Of a stretch of 64,000 nucleotides of DNA, positions 16,983-26,061 are shown one piece after another. The translations under genes and the position numbers were made by a program. The notes under the pieces were generated by a model, which was given only the letters and a program-made list of their open reading frames with translations, did not search any database and had not been told where the DNA came from. Every line of letters begins with the position of its first letter. Positions within the stretch are counted from its first letter, which is position 1. The stretch covers positions 1-64,000 of the forward strand of contig CAWBCI010000020.1 in the NCBI GenBank assembly GCA_963787195.1, in the 5' to 3' direction. This DNA is from CAWBCI01 sp963787195 (GTDB lineage: Bacteria; Bacteroidota; Bacteroidia; Bacteroidales; JAGOPY01).

Positions 16983-18362
16983 GTGCACTTTTCTTATAAA
17001 TTCTTCTACCTCGGGAACACCACCCTGGTATACCAGATATCCATTATAGGGTTCCCTTTGGGTTATTTCATCATTTACAGGTGTGAGCATCATTTCCCTG
17101 ACCTTCACCGGGTCATCGGTCTGGCCCAGTATCCAGCTGAGTTTGACCCAGGCCACCTCGGGCAGCATATTCCCCGAAGGGATGACACCTTTGGACATCA
17201 TATCTCTTCCTGTATCATAAACGAACATATCAACATAACCCCATATCGTCTGAAGAGTCATAAAAACATGTACACCTTTTTCTTTGGCTCTTACAAGGGC
17301 CGGGTATAATTCCTTGTTCACATGTCCCAGCCCTGTTCCAACTATGATTACCCCTTTATAACCTGCATCTATCAAAGAATCCAGGGTGTCAGGTTTAATT
17401 CCCGGGTAATAATAGAGCATGGTCACCTTATCACTGAAATAGGGTAGGATAGTTACTTTCCGGTCTTTTCTACGGACATTGTATTTTTTGTGGATGGGGA
17501 TGATTTCCTTAGTGGTAACCATGGCTAAGGGCACATCGCCTATCGTCCTGAATGTGGAGCGGTAGGAGGAGTGCATTTTTCTGACCCTGGTGCCTTTGTG
17601 AAGCAATCCATACTCATCGGAAGTCGGACCGAACATACAAACCATCACCTCGGCTATATCGGAATGGCCTGCGGTCCTCATCGCGTGCTGAAGGTTCAGT
17701 GCAGCATCTGAACTGGGACGATCGGATGACCTTTGGGAGCCTACCAGCACGATCGGAACCGGTGAATTCTGGACCATGAAGGTCAGGGCCGCACCGGTGT
17801 GATGCAAAGTGTCGGTACCATGGCCTATAACTATCCCATCAACCCCGTTTTCGATTTCTTTGCCAATAGCTTTTGCCAGGGCCATGTATTGCATGGGACC
17901 CATATTTTCGCTGAACACGGCGAATACTTTTTCCGTTTCCAGGTTACATATATCAGCCAACTCTGGAACAGCACCGTAGAGTTCTCCGGGAGAAAAGGCC
18001 GGAATAACAGCGCCGGTCCGGTAATCCAGTCTGGAGGCAATAGTGCCACCCGTTCCGAAAAGTTTTACCCTCGGCAGGCCCGCTGTCTTTGGAAACTCTT
18101 TTTCAGGGATTTTATAGACGGCTTTCTTATAACCGGTCTCTTTCATATCGGTTATCGTCAGGATGTCTATGCCAATATTATAGCCCGTCGGGATTTTAAG
18201 GACTATATGCTGATCATCGTCATTTTCCGACCGGGGCAAAACGGTCCCAAAAAATTCCCCGCGTTTGGTATTGATTTTAGCCTGCCCCCAGACCCGGGTG
18301 TTGAATTTTTTCAATACTTCAAGTGCATCGCCTTTATATCCCTGGAAAATATCTTCAGTCAT
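16977..18362 (-). CDS. gatD: Glu-tRNA(Gln) amidotransferase subunit D (archaeal type)
   Basis: A 461-residue protein. Residues 1-90 form the GatD-specific small N-terminal domain. The rest is an L-asparaginase-type amidase with catalytic Thr motifs 'FGTGGTIASRLDYRTGAV' (T104/T107 region) and 'GHGTDTLHHTGAAL' (T183, D184). GatD frees ammonia from Gln or Asn and passes it to GatE, which amidates Glu-tRNA(Gln) to Gln-tRNA(Gln). It lies 74 bp downstream of gatE on the same strand. GatDE is classically an archaeal enzyme, so its presence in a Bacteroidota-like genome is unusual. The simpler alternative, a plain asparaginase, would not carry this N-terminal domain or sit next to gatE. Confidence 0.88.
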   Translation of the reverse strand: MTEDIFQGYKGDALEVLKKFNTRVWGQAKINTKRGEFFGTVLPRSENDDDQHIVLKIPTGYNIGIDILTITDMKETGYKKAVYKIPEKEFPKTAGLPRVKLFGTGGTIASRLDYRTGAVIPAFSPGELYGAVPELADICNLETEKVFAVFSENMGPMQYMALAKAIGKEIENGVDGIVIGHGTDTLHHTGAALTFMVQNSPVPIVLVGSQRSSDRPSSDAALNLQHAMRTAGHSDIAEVMVCMFGPTSDEYGLLHKGTRVRKMHSSYRSTFRTIGDVPLAMVTTKEIIPIHKKYNVRRKDRKVTILPYFSDKVTMLYYYPGIKPDTLDSLIDAGYKGVIIVGTGLGHVNKELYPALVRAKEKGVHVFMTLQTIWGYVDMFVYDTGRDMMSKGVIPSGNMLPEVAWVKLSWILGQTDDPVKVREMMLTPVNDEITQREPYNGYLVYQGGVPEVEEFIRKVHK

Positions 18363-18436
18363 GATTTTATCTTTCTTTATTGCGGTAAGTTTGGGAAGTT
18401 AATCCCTTTTGATCCCAACATTCAGTAAATTATAAT

Positions 18437-20419
18437 TTATTTGGTGGCAGAATTATGCTCCCTGACCTTGAGGAAGAGTTCTTTCATATCGACATTCCCG
18501 AGTGCACAGGGTCTCAGTTCCCCCATTACCCAGTTCAACTGGTCCTCAGGTTTTGCAGATCTGCGAATCTCCGCAAATTTATCGAACAGGAAAGGTATGC
18601 GGGAATAAACATCTTCAATTGTCATTTTCCTGAAATTGATACTGGCAAGCACCGATTCAAAATCCATTTTCGGGTATTCGTAGATCACCGGCATCATCTG
18701 CCCGGCTATCATCAGATCCAGACCATTCTCCTTCAGGTATTTGAAGAGTTTGAATATTTTCTCATAGGTAAATTCTGCCGAGCGGGTATAATGCCCTTCC
18801 ACATATTTGACATGGTGCCCGATAAATGTGCCGGTCAGCCTCGGGTTGATCCCGAGTTCAGCTACTATCCGGCTGATGACCGGGTATAAATTCTTTGAGA
18901 AGATGTAAGTGAAAGTATCTTCAGGGATTTTCCATTCCTTAAGTTGAAGGTAGCGGTCATAGATATCCTCAGGAAGGCCTTTACTTAATTCATCTATGTG
19001 TTTGTCTTCTAAAGGAATTGGAGGCGAATCCGTATCAGGATACATACGATCGGCGCCGGGAAGTACCCTTTCGAAAAGGGTGGTCCCGTCAGGAAGTGAT
19101 TTACGGGTCTCGTTGGGGACCCCTTCGAAAGCCATACGGCACCTTTCTTCAATGGTTTCAAGGGCTGTTGGAATATCTGCTTCCGGGCCCCAGAGTATGA
19201 TCTGAGCATCCTCTTCTGATGCCTTCAGCAGGTAAGCGATTTTAGTGAAGTCTTTTTGTGGCAGGAGCCTGTTCAGTTCTTCGGAATGCACCATATTGGG
19301 CTTTTCGAGGCAGGCGATAACCTTCAGCCGGTCGCTGATCTCGTTCGCAAAAATTTTGCCCGGCTGGGTAAAATGCGACATGATACCTTTAAAGCCGGGA
19401 AGATTGATAATAATGACTTTGTGCTTTTGTTTTTTGGCTTCCCTGAGGGGCTTATAGGCTGGTTTAATGAAGTGGTTCTGAAGGACCTTATGGCTCATTT
19501 TCCACTTTTCCGGATCTTTAATTTTTTCAAGCAGGATGTCCCGGATATGGAGCAAAGCCCATTGACGGAAAGCCTCATTATGAGTCAGTTCGGGTATCCA
19601 TTTGGAATGCGCCACACCTTTAATTTCAACCCTTACTCCCCCGCGACAGCTCACATTCACGTCTTCACGCCCGGCGCCAATTCCGGTCCTGACTTTGCCC
19701 GTACTGCGATTCAGAAAACGGATATAGTCACAAGTTTCCTTGACTTCATCCGGATTCTCACACTCAGGGTATGTTACGGTTTCAATTAGCGGCATGCCCA
19801 GGCGGTCGGTCTTATAAATCCTGACATGCCCTATATCGGAGATCTCCCTGCAGGAATCCTCTTCCAGGCTGAGTTGTATCAGCCTGATCTTTTTATGTTT
19901 CAGTTGAATTTCACCTTCCACGCCAATTATGGCAGTCCGCTGGAAACCGGTCGGGATACTTCCGTCAAGGTATTGTTTACGGGTGATATGGACTTCTCCG
20001 ACTATATTCAGTTTGGAAAGCAACGAAATTTCAATCGCTATATCGAGGGCTTCACGGTCGACCGGAAATGGAGGTGTGTCATCCACTTCATAGGTACAGG
20101 CCGTTTCATTCTTGATTCGGTAAACGATCTTTTTCCGGGTTTTGAATTCCATCAGCGCTGTTCCGTCATATTCACCCAGTTCGCTAAGAGTAGGCCTCAT
20201 ATGGCGGATGATTTCCGCGTCATAATCCTTACTTTTATTAAAACGCCCCGCCGGGCAGCGGCAAAAAAGTTTCTTTTTGGTATTCAGTTGCTGATGCACT
20301 TCCAGTCCGGATTTAAAACCGATTCGGTCATAGTCATCCTGAGTAGCTTCTTTGCGGGGGATGTAGCCGGTTTCATCACGGCTGCTGAGATAGTTTTGTT
20401 TAGGATCGAATATTTTCAT
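18437..20419 (-). CDS. gatE: Glu-tRNA(Gln) amidotransferase subunit E (archaeal type)
   Basis: A 660-residue protein of GatE length. The GatB-like catalytic cradle covers ~residues 25-270: 'GFKSGLEVHQQLNTKKKLFCRC', cut here to 'GLEVHQQLNT..LFCRC', 'YEVDDTPPFPVD', 'RKQYLDGSIPTGFQRT' and 'GAGREDVNVSC'. An AspRS-like GAD insertion domain follows at ~270-420, then 'PGADRMYPDTDSPP', a GatE hallmark, and a C-terminal helical YqeY-like tail. It binds Glu-tRNA(Gln), phosphorylates the glutamate and amidates it with ammonia from GatD. Order is gatE then gatD, probably one operon. A perfect -7-like box precedes it. Confidence 0.88.
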   Translation of the reverse strand: MKIFDPKQNYLSSRDETGYIPRKEATQDDYDRIGFKSGLEVHQQLNTKKKLFCRCPAGRFNKSKDYDAEIIRHMRPTLSELGEYDGTALMEFKTRKKIVYRIKNETACTYEVDDTPPFPVDREALDIAIEISLLSKLNIVGEVHITRKQYLDGSIPTGFQRTAIIGVEGEIQLKHKKIRLIQLSLEEDSCREISDIGHVRIYKTDRLGMPLIETVTYPECENPDEVKETCDYIRFLNRSTGKVRTGIGAGREDVNVSCRGGVRVEIKGVAHSKWIPELTHNEAFRQWALLHIRDILLEKIKDPEKWKMSHKVLQNHFIKPAYKPLREAKKQKHKVIIINLPGFKGIMSHFTQPGKIFANEISDRLKVIACLEKPNMVHSEELNRLLPQKDFTKIAYLLKASEEDAQIILWGPEADIPTALETIEERCRMAFEGVPNETRKSLPDGTTLFERVLPGADRMYPDTDSPPIPLEDKHIDELSKGLPEDIYDRYLQLKEWKIPEDTFTYIFSKNLYPVISRIVAELGINPRLTGTFIGHHVKYVEGHYTRSAEFTYEKIFKLFKYLKENGLDLMIAGQMMPVIYEYPKMDFESVLASINFRKMTIEDVYSRIPFLFDKFAEIRRSAKPEDQLNWVMGELRPCALGNVDMKELFLKVREHNSATK

Positions 20420-20440
20420 TCCGTAAAAATATTATGGGGG

Positions 20441-20448
20441 CAAATGTA
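20441..20448 (-). promoter_or_regulatory. -7-like box upstream of gatE
   Basis: On the minus strand this reads TACATTTG, a perfect TAnnTTTG, 22 bp before the gatE start codon. No clear TTTG -33 element is seen at the right distance, so only the downstream box is supported. Confidence 0.3.
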
Positions 20449-20598
20449 ATGATATTCGGCAGATATGAATTTACCCAGGATAGGATCGTGGTAAAAATAT
20501 ATGAACAGATTTCATTTTTTATTCACCAGGCTTAAATATGAATAATTGCAGTATTTTTGGATAGAACACGATTTCGGTTTTTCAAATTTTTTATCAGC

Positions 20599-21813
20599 AT
20601 GAACATACTTCTGACAAATATCTGGCTGGTGCATCATGGGGGTACTGAGGTGGGTGTAAGAGATATGGCGATTGCATTACACAACCGGGGAGTGCATGTG
20701 GAAGTTTATTCCCCTGAACTGGGCCCTCTTGCTGAAGAGATCGAAAGGGCCGGTATTCTGGTTGTAAATTCAGCAGAGAAGCTGGAGAGGACCCCTGACC
20801 TGATCCATGCGCAGCACTTCATGCCTGCCATGGATGCCATGTTAAGGTTCCCGGACAGCCCGGCAATTTATATGTTGCACGACAGGACCCATCCAGCCGA
20901 TAATCCCCCTAAATTCAGCCGTATCCTCAAATATATAGCTGTCGATTATAATTGTCTGGACAGGCTGATCGTCGATAATGGAATTGAAAAAAAGGACACC
21001 GAAATACTTCTCAACTTTGTGGATACCAACAGGTTTAAAGCCAGAAAGGAAATTCGGGAAAAACCTCTGAAAGCATTGGTGTTCAGTAATTATGCCAATG
21101 AAAATAATTATTATAAAGAAGTTGAAGAAGCATGTTCCAAACTCGGTATTGAACTCGAAGGAATTGGCCTGGGACTCGGGAAAGTTTGCAATGATCCTTC
21201 AACAATCTTACTTGAATATGATCTCGTCTTCGCTAAAGCCAAAGCAGCGATGGAATCCCTGGCAACCGGTGCCGGGGTGATCGTTTGTGATTTCCGCGGA
21301 CTGGGGGGCTTTGTCACCATGCGGAATTTCGATCATTTCAGGAAATTCAACTTCGGAATGAAGACCTTGAATCAGCCCATTACACCGGAACTGATCATGC
21401 AGGAAATCCAAAAATATGATAAAAATGAAATCCGGCTTGCTTCTGAGAAGATCAGGAATGAAGCAGCATTTTCAAAATATATGGATAATTTGCTCATCCT
21501 CTATAATAATTCCATTAAGGAATTTTCATTAAAAAAAGCTGACCTTTCTTTAGATTTTGATGAAAATACAATCAGGAAATACTTGGAAATTAAGAGTGAA
21601 GCTGAGAAATCAAATCTAAGGGATAGAAAACCAAATCCGCTGGAAGAAAGGATTAAATTATCCGAAGAAAAAATAAAAGAACAGCAAAAGATCATCCTCA
21701 AACTTCAGGACCAGATTAAATTAATAAAGGAATCATGGACTTATCGCACCGGACGTATTATGACCACACCTTTCAGGTTTGTTTATGAATTATTCTTTAA
21801 AATGAAGAAATAA
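20599..21813 (+). CDS. Glycosyltransferase (GT4-like) with C-terminal coiled coil
   Basis: About 404 residues, starting at the ATG at 20599 because 'MNILLTNIWLVHHGGTEVGVRDMA' is the typical GT-B opening; the frame extends upstream only to a TTG. It shows 'VFAKAKAAMESLATGAGVIVCDFRGLGGFVT', a C-terminal donor-site pattern of GT-B enzymes (part: 'AMESLATGAGVIVCD'). From ~340 a charged coiled coil runs into 'SWTYRTGRIMTTPFRFVYEL'. The same type of tail ends the sulfotransferase at 27721-29241. It is probably a cytoplasmic, membrane-associated glycosyltransferase that begins the polysaccharide locus. Donor and acceptor are unknown. Confidence 0.72.
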   Translation: MNILLTNIWLVHHGGTEVGVRDMAIALHNRGVHVEVYSPELGPLAEEIERAGILVVNSAEKLERTPDLIHAQHFMPAMDAMLRFPDSPAIYMLHDRTHPADNPPKFSRILKYIAVDYNCLDRLIVDNGIEKKDTEILLNFVDTNRFKARKEIREKPLKALVFSNYANENNYYKEVEEACSKLGIELEGIGLGLGKVCNDPSTILLEYDLVFAKAKAAMESLATGAGVIVCDFRGLGGFVTMRNFDHFRKFNFGMKTLNQPITPELIMQEIQKYDKNEIRLASEKIRNEAAFSKYMDNLLILYNNSIKEFSLKKADLSLDFDENTIRKYLEIKSEAEKSNLRDRKPNPLEERIKLSEEKIKEQQKIILKLQDQIKLIKESWTYRTGRIMTTPFRFVYELFFKMKK

Positions 21814-21819
21814 AATTGA

Positions 21820-22313
21820 TCAGGTTCCGACAAGACGAGCCGGGTTTCCATAAACTTTTTGATTATCTTCTATACTTTTTGTAACCACGCTGCCCGATCC
21901 CACAAATACATTATCCCCGATAGTAATTCCCGGCAAAATACAACTACCACCCGCCAACTCTTAGTGTTGTTTCCTATCACAGGCGCCTGTATATTTCCAT
22001 CCATGAATTTACTGTTCATAGTGATAACCCCCGGCCCAATAAAACAGTTTGATCCTATCTTGACTCCTCGTGTGATGTGACATCCCGTTTGTATGCTCAC
22101 ATTATCACCGATTATGACCCCGCTGCTGATATTGCAGAAAGAACCGATTGTGCAGTTTTTACCTATGATTACATTATGCTGAATTAAAGCAAATGACCCT
22201 ATCCGGCTTCCCTTCCCGATTTTAACATCATTTTGAACTTCGGTGAGTGAAGGATTATAAAACTTCACATCCTTAAACCTAAAACCATATTTTAATTTAT
22301 TGAAGATGCTCAT
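21820..22313 (-). pseudogene. Hexapeptide-repeat acyltransferase, frameshifted
   Basis: The first ~120 residues are left-handed beta-helix hexapeptide repeats ('IGKGSRIGSFALIQHNVIIGKNC', part: 'VIIGKNCTIGSF') typical of sugar O- or N-acyltransferases. At about 21955-21965 the frame breaks. The open frame then runs into nonsense and stops at 21870, while a different frame restores the family pattern ('AGGSCILPGITIGDNVFVGSGS', 'VTKSIEDNQKVYGNPARLVGT', stop near 21820). One base appears to be missing. It is either a decayed gene or a sequencing error. When intact it would acylate a sugar or sugar nucleotide for the surface glycan. Confidence 0.75.
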
Positions 22314-22334
22314 ATTATGATTTTAAAATGATGA

Positions 22335-23201
22335 TTATTTAAGGCCGTATTTCCCATTGCCGGCTTCCAGATTAAGTAATCCTCTCAATTCTGAAGAGCT
22401 CATTACCGGTCTTTCGTTGGCATCAGCCAGCTTATGGATACGCTCCAATAGGTCCGAATTTTTTGCAAGCCGCGTCCTGCCCCTGTCGTACCAAATATTG
22501 TCTTCCAGTCCAACTCTTACGCCACCACCGAAGGCAATGGCAAGGGAATTCATTTTAAGCTGTGCATCACCTATCCCGGCAAGGCTCCAGAATGAATCCG
22601 GGGGGAGGTCGTTTATCATCACACCGGCATGCAGGATGTCGGCTTGTGCACAGGCTATGTTTCCAAGAAGCAAGTTAAAATAGTGAGGTGGCTTTAATAA
22701 ACCTTTGGTCTCAAGATATTTGGCATAATTGATCATACCCGCATCGAAGGCTTCCAGCTCAGGCAGAATCTTTCTTTCCTGCATTATTTTAGCCAGATCC
22801 TTTATCATATCCGGCGAATTCATGCTTACCATCGTGTTAAAATTCAGAGAGCTTAAGGTGAGGCTGCCCATATCAGGCTTCTGGTTGCCATCAAGCAAGA
22901 GTGGCTCTGAACGTTTTTCAAACTCCTGAAAATTCCTTCCACTAAGAGAAATACAAACGACAAGGTCGCCTGAAATTGCACGGACACCTTCAATGATCCT
23001 GGCGTAAATTTCTTTTTTATAGCTGGGCACACCGGTATCTTCCTCCCGGGCATGCAAATGGACCATGGTTATCCCGATTTCAATAGCCCGGTGAACATCT
23101 TCTATAATTTCATTCACACCGATTGGGACATGGGGAGTCATCTCCTTAGTGGGGATCATCCCGGTAGGGGTGAAGTTTATGATTAATTTTTTAGATGGCA
23201 T
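22335..23201 (-). CDS. BKACE (DUF849) family beta-keto acid cleavage enzyme
   Basis: A 288-residue TIM-barrel protein matching the DUF849/BKACE family. Visible features are 'TPHVPIGVNEIIEDVHRAIEIGITMVHLHARE' (key: 'GITMVHLHARE', metal His residues), 'SLSGRNFQEFEKRSEPL', 'ELEAFDAGMINY', and 'AIAFGGGVRVGLEDNIW'. Characterised members cleave 3-keto acids with acetyl-CoA (as in lysine fermentation, Kce). It lies inside a polysaccharide locus next to an acyltransferase and an asparagine-synthase-like gene. A role in making an unusual acyl or amino-acid donor for the glycan is therefore possible, but it may simply be a catabolic enzyme inserted there. Confidence 0.8.
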   Translation of the reverse strand: MPSKKLIINFTPTGMIPTKEMTPHVPIGVNEIIEDVHRAIEIGITMVHLHAREEDTGVPSYKKEIYARIIEGVRAISGDLVVCISLSGRNFQEFEKRSEPLLLDGNQKPDMGSLTLSSLNFNTMVSMNSPDMIKDLAKIMQERKILPELEAFDAGMINYAKYLETKGLLKPPHYFNLLLGNIACAQADILHAGVMINDLPPDSFWSLAGIGDAQLKMNSLAIAFGGGVRVGLEDNIWYDRGRTRLAKNSDLLERIHKLADANERPVMSSSELRGLLNLEAGNGKYGLK

Positions 23202-23282
23202 GGGTTTAGGGTTTTGTTGTTTTTAATGATGTTAAAATTTCCCTTTTTCGGGGCAAACACTCAATTTATTGAATATTAATCT

Positions 23283-24722
23283 TCAGGGAAATATTTTTTT
23301 AGTTTTAAGTTCCAAATTCTTAAGCAAGTTATAAATTTTAAAATTCTTCAGTATCAATATAATTTTTGTCTTCCAGCATGGATTTATAGGAAGTCGTTGA
23401 ACGTCTTTATTGTTATCAGATAAATAATAAATAATTTTATTATAAAGTTTACTATCATGGGAATCCCTGTATTTTCTTTTAACACTTAATAGCGAAGTCA
23501 GAAGGCTCCTTGAATTAAATGGCGAAATCACGTTTGCTCCCAATGCAGCTGCTTCGGTTTTAGCCTTGGCTGCCCAGATACCCATTTTCTCCTCCCAATA
23601 AAGCATATCCAATAAATTATAGCCTAAATTTTCAAATAAGGATTTATTCATATTCAAATATTTATCGAACTGTATCACAGCAAATTTATAAGCAGAGTAT
23701 CCAAATATAAGTGATAATTCCTTTGGAGAAGGATCCGTAAAATAACCAAAATAATTTCTGGCAATTTCACTTATATTGCCATTTATGAAGACATGATCTT
23801 GAAAAACCTTATCGCTTACATTTAAAAAACGGGGAAAGTCTATACTCTTTATATACTCTGAACTGAATTCATCCTTAGCTTTTATACTTTCATTGATTAT
23901 ATGTAGCTTTCTATCATAGAGTGAAGTTAATTTTCGGGGAATAGAAATATCATAATGGTCATCTCCCATGTAATCATATTTAGACACATAATAGCTTGAT
24001 TTTGTCTCCAGGCTCGCCAGAAACAATACCCGGCTGTCATATCCCCCGGTTACTGCAATTGCCATCTTTTTTCTTAATGAAATAGCATTAAGATATCCTT
24101 TGATCATAACAGAAGCTTTTTTAGCAATTTCATCAAGCGAATCTTCAGAAATCGCCTTAGATGGAAAAAAGCGGCTTACAATTTTTTTACTTATATTAAT
24201 GAAGTGATTAGGAAGCAAATGTTTTATATTCTTAAAATTTGTCGTCTCACCTACAAAAAGACATTTACTTTTAAAAATCTCCGAGGAATAGAATTCAATT
24301 GCTTCGGGATCATCATGTGGAATTAATTCGATTACTTCGGCCAGCAATTTCGGTTGGGTTCCAAAAACGGAGAATTTATGGTCATAATATATTTCATACT
24401 GGGCACAGGCATCATTGAATATAATTATGTCATCATTTCGGTCAAATATTAATACATAGTCACCAGTATATACTGAAATGTTTTGGAATAATTCTTCCAA
24501 AGAATTTGAATCATTTAATTTTTCCACAATCTGTTTGTTTGACAAAGCAGGAAATTGACAATCAAATAATGACCCAATTAAATATAACTTGTTTTGATTC
24601 TTTTTGGAAAATGTAAATTCCAGATCAGGATGAAAAAACAGATTATAGTCCCCGATTTCCACTTTATCCCATGGCTCTTTGAATGTCTCCTCTTTTGTTA
24701 ATAAAAATTGTTTCTTAAACAT
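23283..24722 (-). CDS. Asparagine synthase-like protein without the glutaminase Cys
   Basis: A 479-residue protein with a PP-loop at 225-231 ('AVTGGYDSRVLFLAS', in place of SGGxDS) and a C-terminal asparagine-synthase-like domain. The N-terminal half resembles the class-II glutamine-amidotransferase fold ('NISVYTGDYVLIF'), but the protein starts with MFKKQ and has no Cys2, so it cannot use glutamine in the normal way. Relatives in polysaccharide clusters amidate or couple acids to glycans, and beta-lactam synthetases share the degenerate N-terminus. Codon use is AT-rich, like the following sulfotransferases. Product and substrate are unknown. Confidence 0.68.
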   Translation of the reverse strand: MFKKQFLLTKEETFKEPWDKVEIGDYNLFFHPDLEFTFSKKNQNKLYLIGSLFDCQFPALSNKQIVEKLNDSNSLEELFQNISVYTGDYVLIFDRNDDIIIFNDACAQYEIYYDHKFSVFGTQPKLLAEVIELIPHDDPEAIEFYSSEIFKSKCLFVGETTNFKNIKHLLPNHFINISKKIVSRFFPSKAISEDSLDEIAKKASVMIKGYLNAISLRKKMAIAVTGGYDSRVLFLASLETKSSYYVSKYDYMGDDHYDISIPRKLTSLYDRKLHIINESIKAKDEFSSEYIKSIDFPRFLNVSDKVFQDHVFINGNISEIARNYFGYFTDPSPKELSLIFGYSAYKFAVIQFDKYLNMNKSLFENLGYNLLDMLYWEEKMGIWAAKAKTEAAALGANVISPFNSRSLLTSLLSVKRKYRDSHDSKLYNKIIYYLSDNNKDVQRLPINPCWKTKIILILKNFKIYNLLKNLELKTKKIFP

Positions 24723-25002
24723 ATTACCGGAACCTTAATAAGTGATTAACGAACACTGTATTTTCCCTCAAACATTGAGACTCTCCTTACTTCTTTAATG
24801 ATTTCAAGTGCCACTTTGAACTTGAAATCCGTGCAGAATATTTGTCTTGATATTTTCATAGATCAGAAATTTTAAAATTACTAAATTCCCGTCCAGATTT
24901 TTAGACCAGCTCAATAATGTATTTTTTATCTCATTGATAAAAAGATATTATATATTTATATAGCATTCTGATTTTAGCATATAAGAAAAGCGAATTTAAT
25001 CA

Positions 25003-25881
25003 ATGAAGCAGACTAGTCCATTAGTTGTAGGCGGGATTGGAGGAAGTGGAACAAGAGTCATTGCGACAATTATTTCCAGAATGGGATATTTCATAGGAAA
25101 TGATCTGAATTCTGCATTAGATAACCTGACTTTTACACTTATCTTTAAACGTCCGCAATGGTTGATCAAGAATTTTAAGAAAGAAAGGCCGATCTCTACA
25201 GGACTTAGTATTATAGAGAAATCTATGGTAAAGGATTCTAATTTTACCCTTAGAGAGAGAATCTTTCTCAATAAAGCGGTACGGGAAATGTCAAAGTACG
25301 GACATAATAATCAGGGAGAAGGAAAGGGGCAATGGGCTTTTGAAAGAAAGAAATTTATTAAGGCGAGAATAATTTCCGATCTTAAAAAATATAAAGGATG
25401 GGGATGGAAAGAGCCTAACAGCCATTTAATATTACCTCTTTTATTTGAGTATTTTCCCCATAGTAAGTATATTCATACTATAAGACATGGATTAGATATG
25501 GCTTTCAGTTCCAATCAGCAACAATTGTTCAACTGGGCCTCACTTTATGGAGTTAATTTCTCAGGAGAGAAAGATGGCATTCCTGCAGCATCACTAAAAT
25601 ATTGGATCAAAGCAAATCAAAGGGTATTTGATCTGAAAGACACATATGGAGATGAAAAAATTCTAATCCTTAATTTTGATGAATTATGTAAAACACCATC
25701 AAGAGGAATTCAAGTTATAGCAAATTTTTTAAATATAGACTTAACGGGATCTTTCATTAATGAATTAATAGAGTTGCCCTTAACTCCTTCATCAACTAAG
25801 CGGTATCTTAAATTTACGAGAGACGTTTTTAATCAGAGTGATATCGAAAAAGTTGAAAAATTTGGCTTTGAGTGTTACTGA
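25003..25881 (+). CDS. Sulfotransferase family protein
   Basis: A 292-residue protein. Near the N-terminus 'VGGIGGSGTRVIATIISRMGYF' (key: 'GIGGSGTR') is a 5'-phosphosulfate-binding P-loop-like motif. Later 'KYIHTIRHGLDMAFSSNQ' carries an R-H-G type 3'-phosphate-binding segment, and 'ILNFDELCKTPSRGIQVIANFLNID' is the usual C-terminal pattern of PAPS sulfotransferases. It would transfer sulfate from PAPS to a sugar hydroxyl of the growing glycan. The region is clearly AT-richer than the gatDE region, hinting at horizontal transfer. It is divergent from the asparagine-synthase-like gene across a 280-bp spacer. Confidence 0.72.
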   Translation: MKQTSPLVVGGIGGSGTRVIATIISRMGYFIGNDLNSALDNLTFTLIFKRPQWLIKNFKKERPISTGLSIIEKSMVKDSNFTLRERIFLNKAVREMSKYGHNNQGEGKGQWAFERKKFIKARIISDLKKYKGWGWKEPNSHLILPLLFEYFPHSKYIHTIRHGLDMAFSSNQQQLFNWASLYGVNFSGEKDGIPAASLKYWIKANQRVFDLKDTYGDEKILILNFDELCKTPSRGIQVIANFLNIDLTGSFINELIELPLTPSSTKRYLKFTRDVFNQSDIEKVEKFGFECY

Positions 25882-26061
25882 TTTTTTATGGTTGCTACTG
25901 ATGCGCAAAAGCATACTTACCAAAATTCATAGTCTCCCACTTTAAATGCGTAAAACTAAGCGTCAATTCAAATCAAAAAATTAAAGGACGATGATAATAT
26001 ATTTAATTTCAATTATTTACAAAGCATTGTAAAAAGTTAACGCATCATTTCGAATCGGGAA

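Noticed and set aside
16977..18362. Simple L-asparaginase instead of GatD
   Set aside because: The GatD-type N-terminal domain and the adjacent gatE favour GatD.
19256..20449. Long plus-strand ORFs inside gatE
   Set aside because: They are antisense shadows of the strongly conserved gatE reading frame.
24723..25002. A small gene or RNA in the 280-bp spacer
   Set aside because: AT-rich with no convincing ORF or tRNA-like fold; best seen as divergent promoter space.
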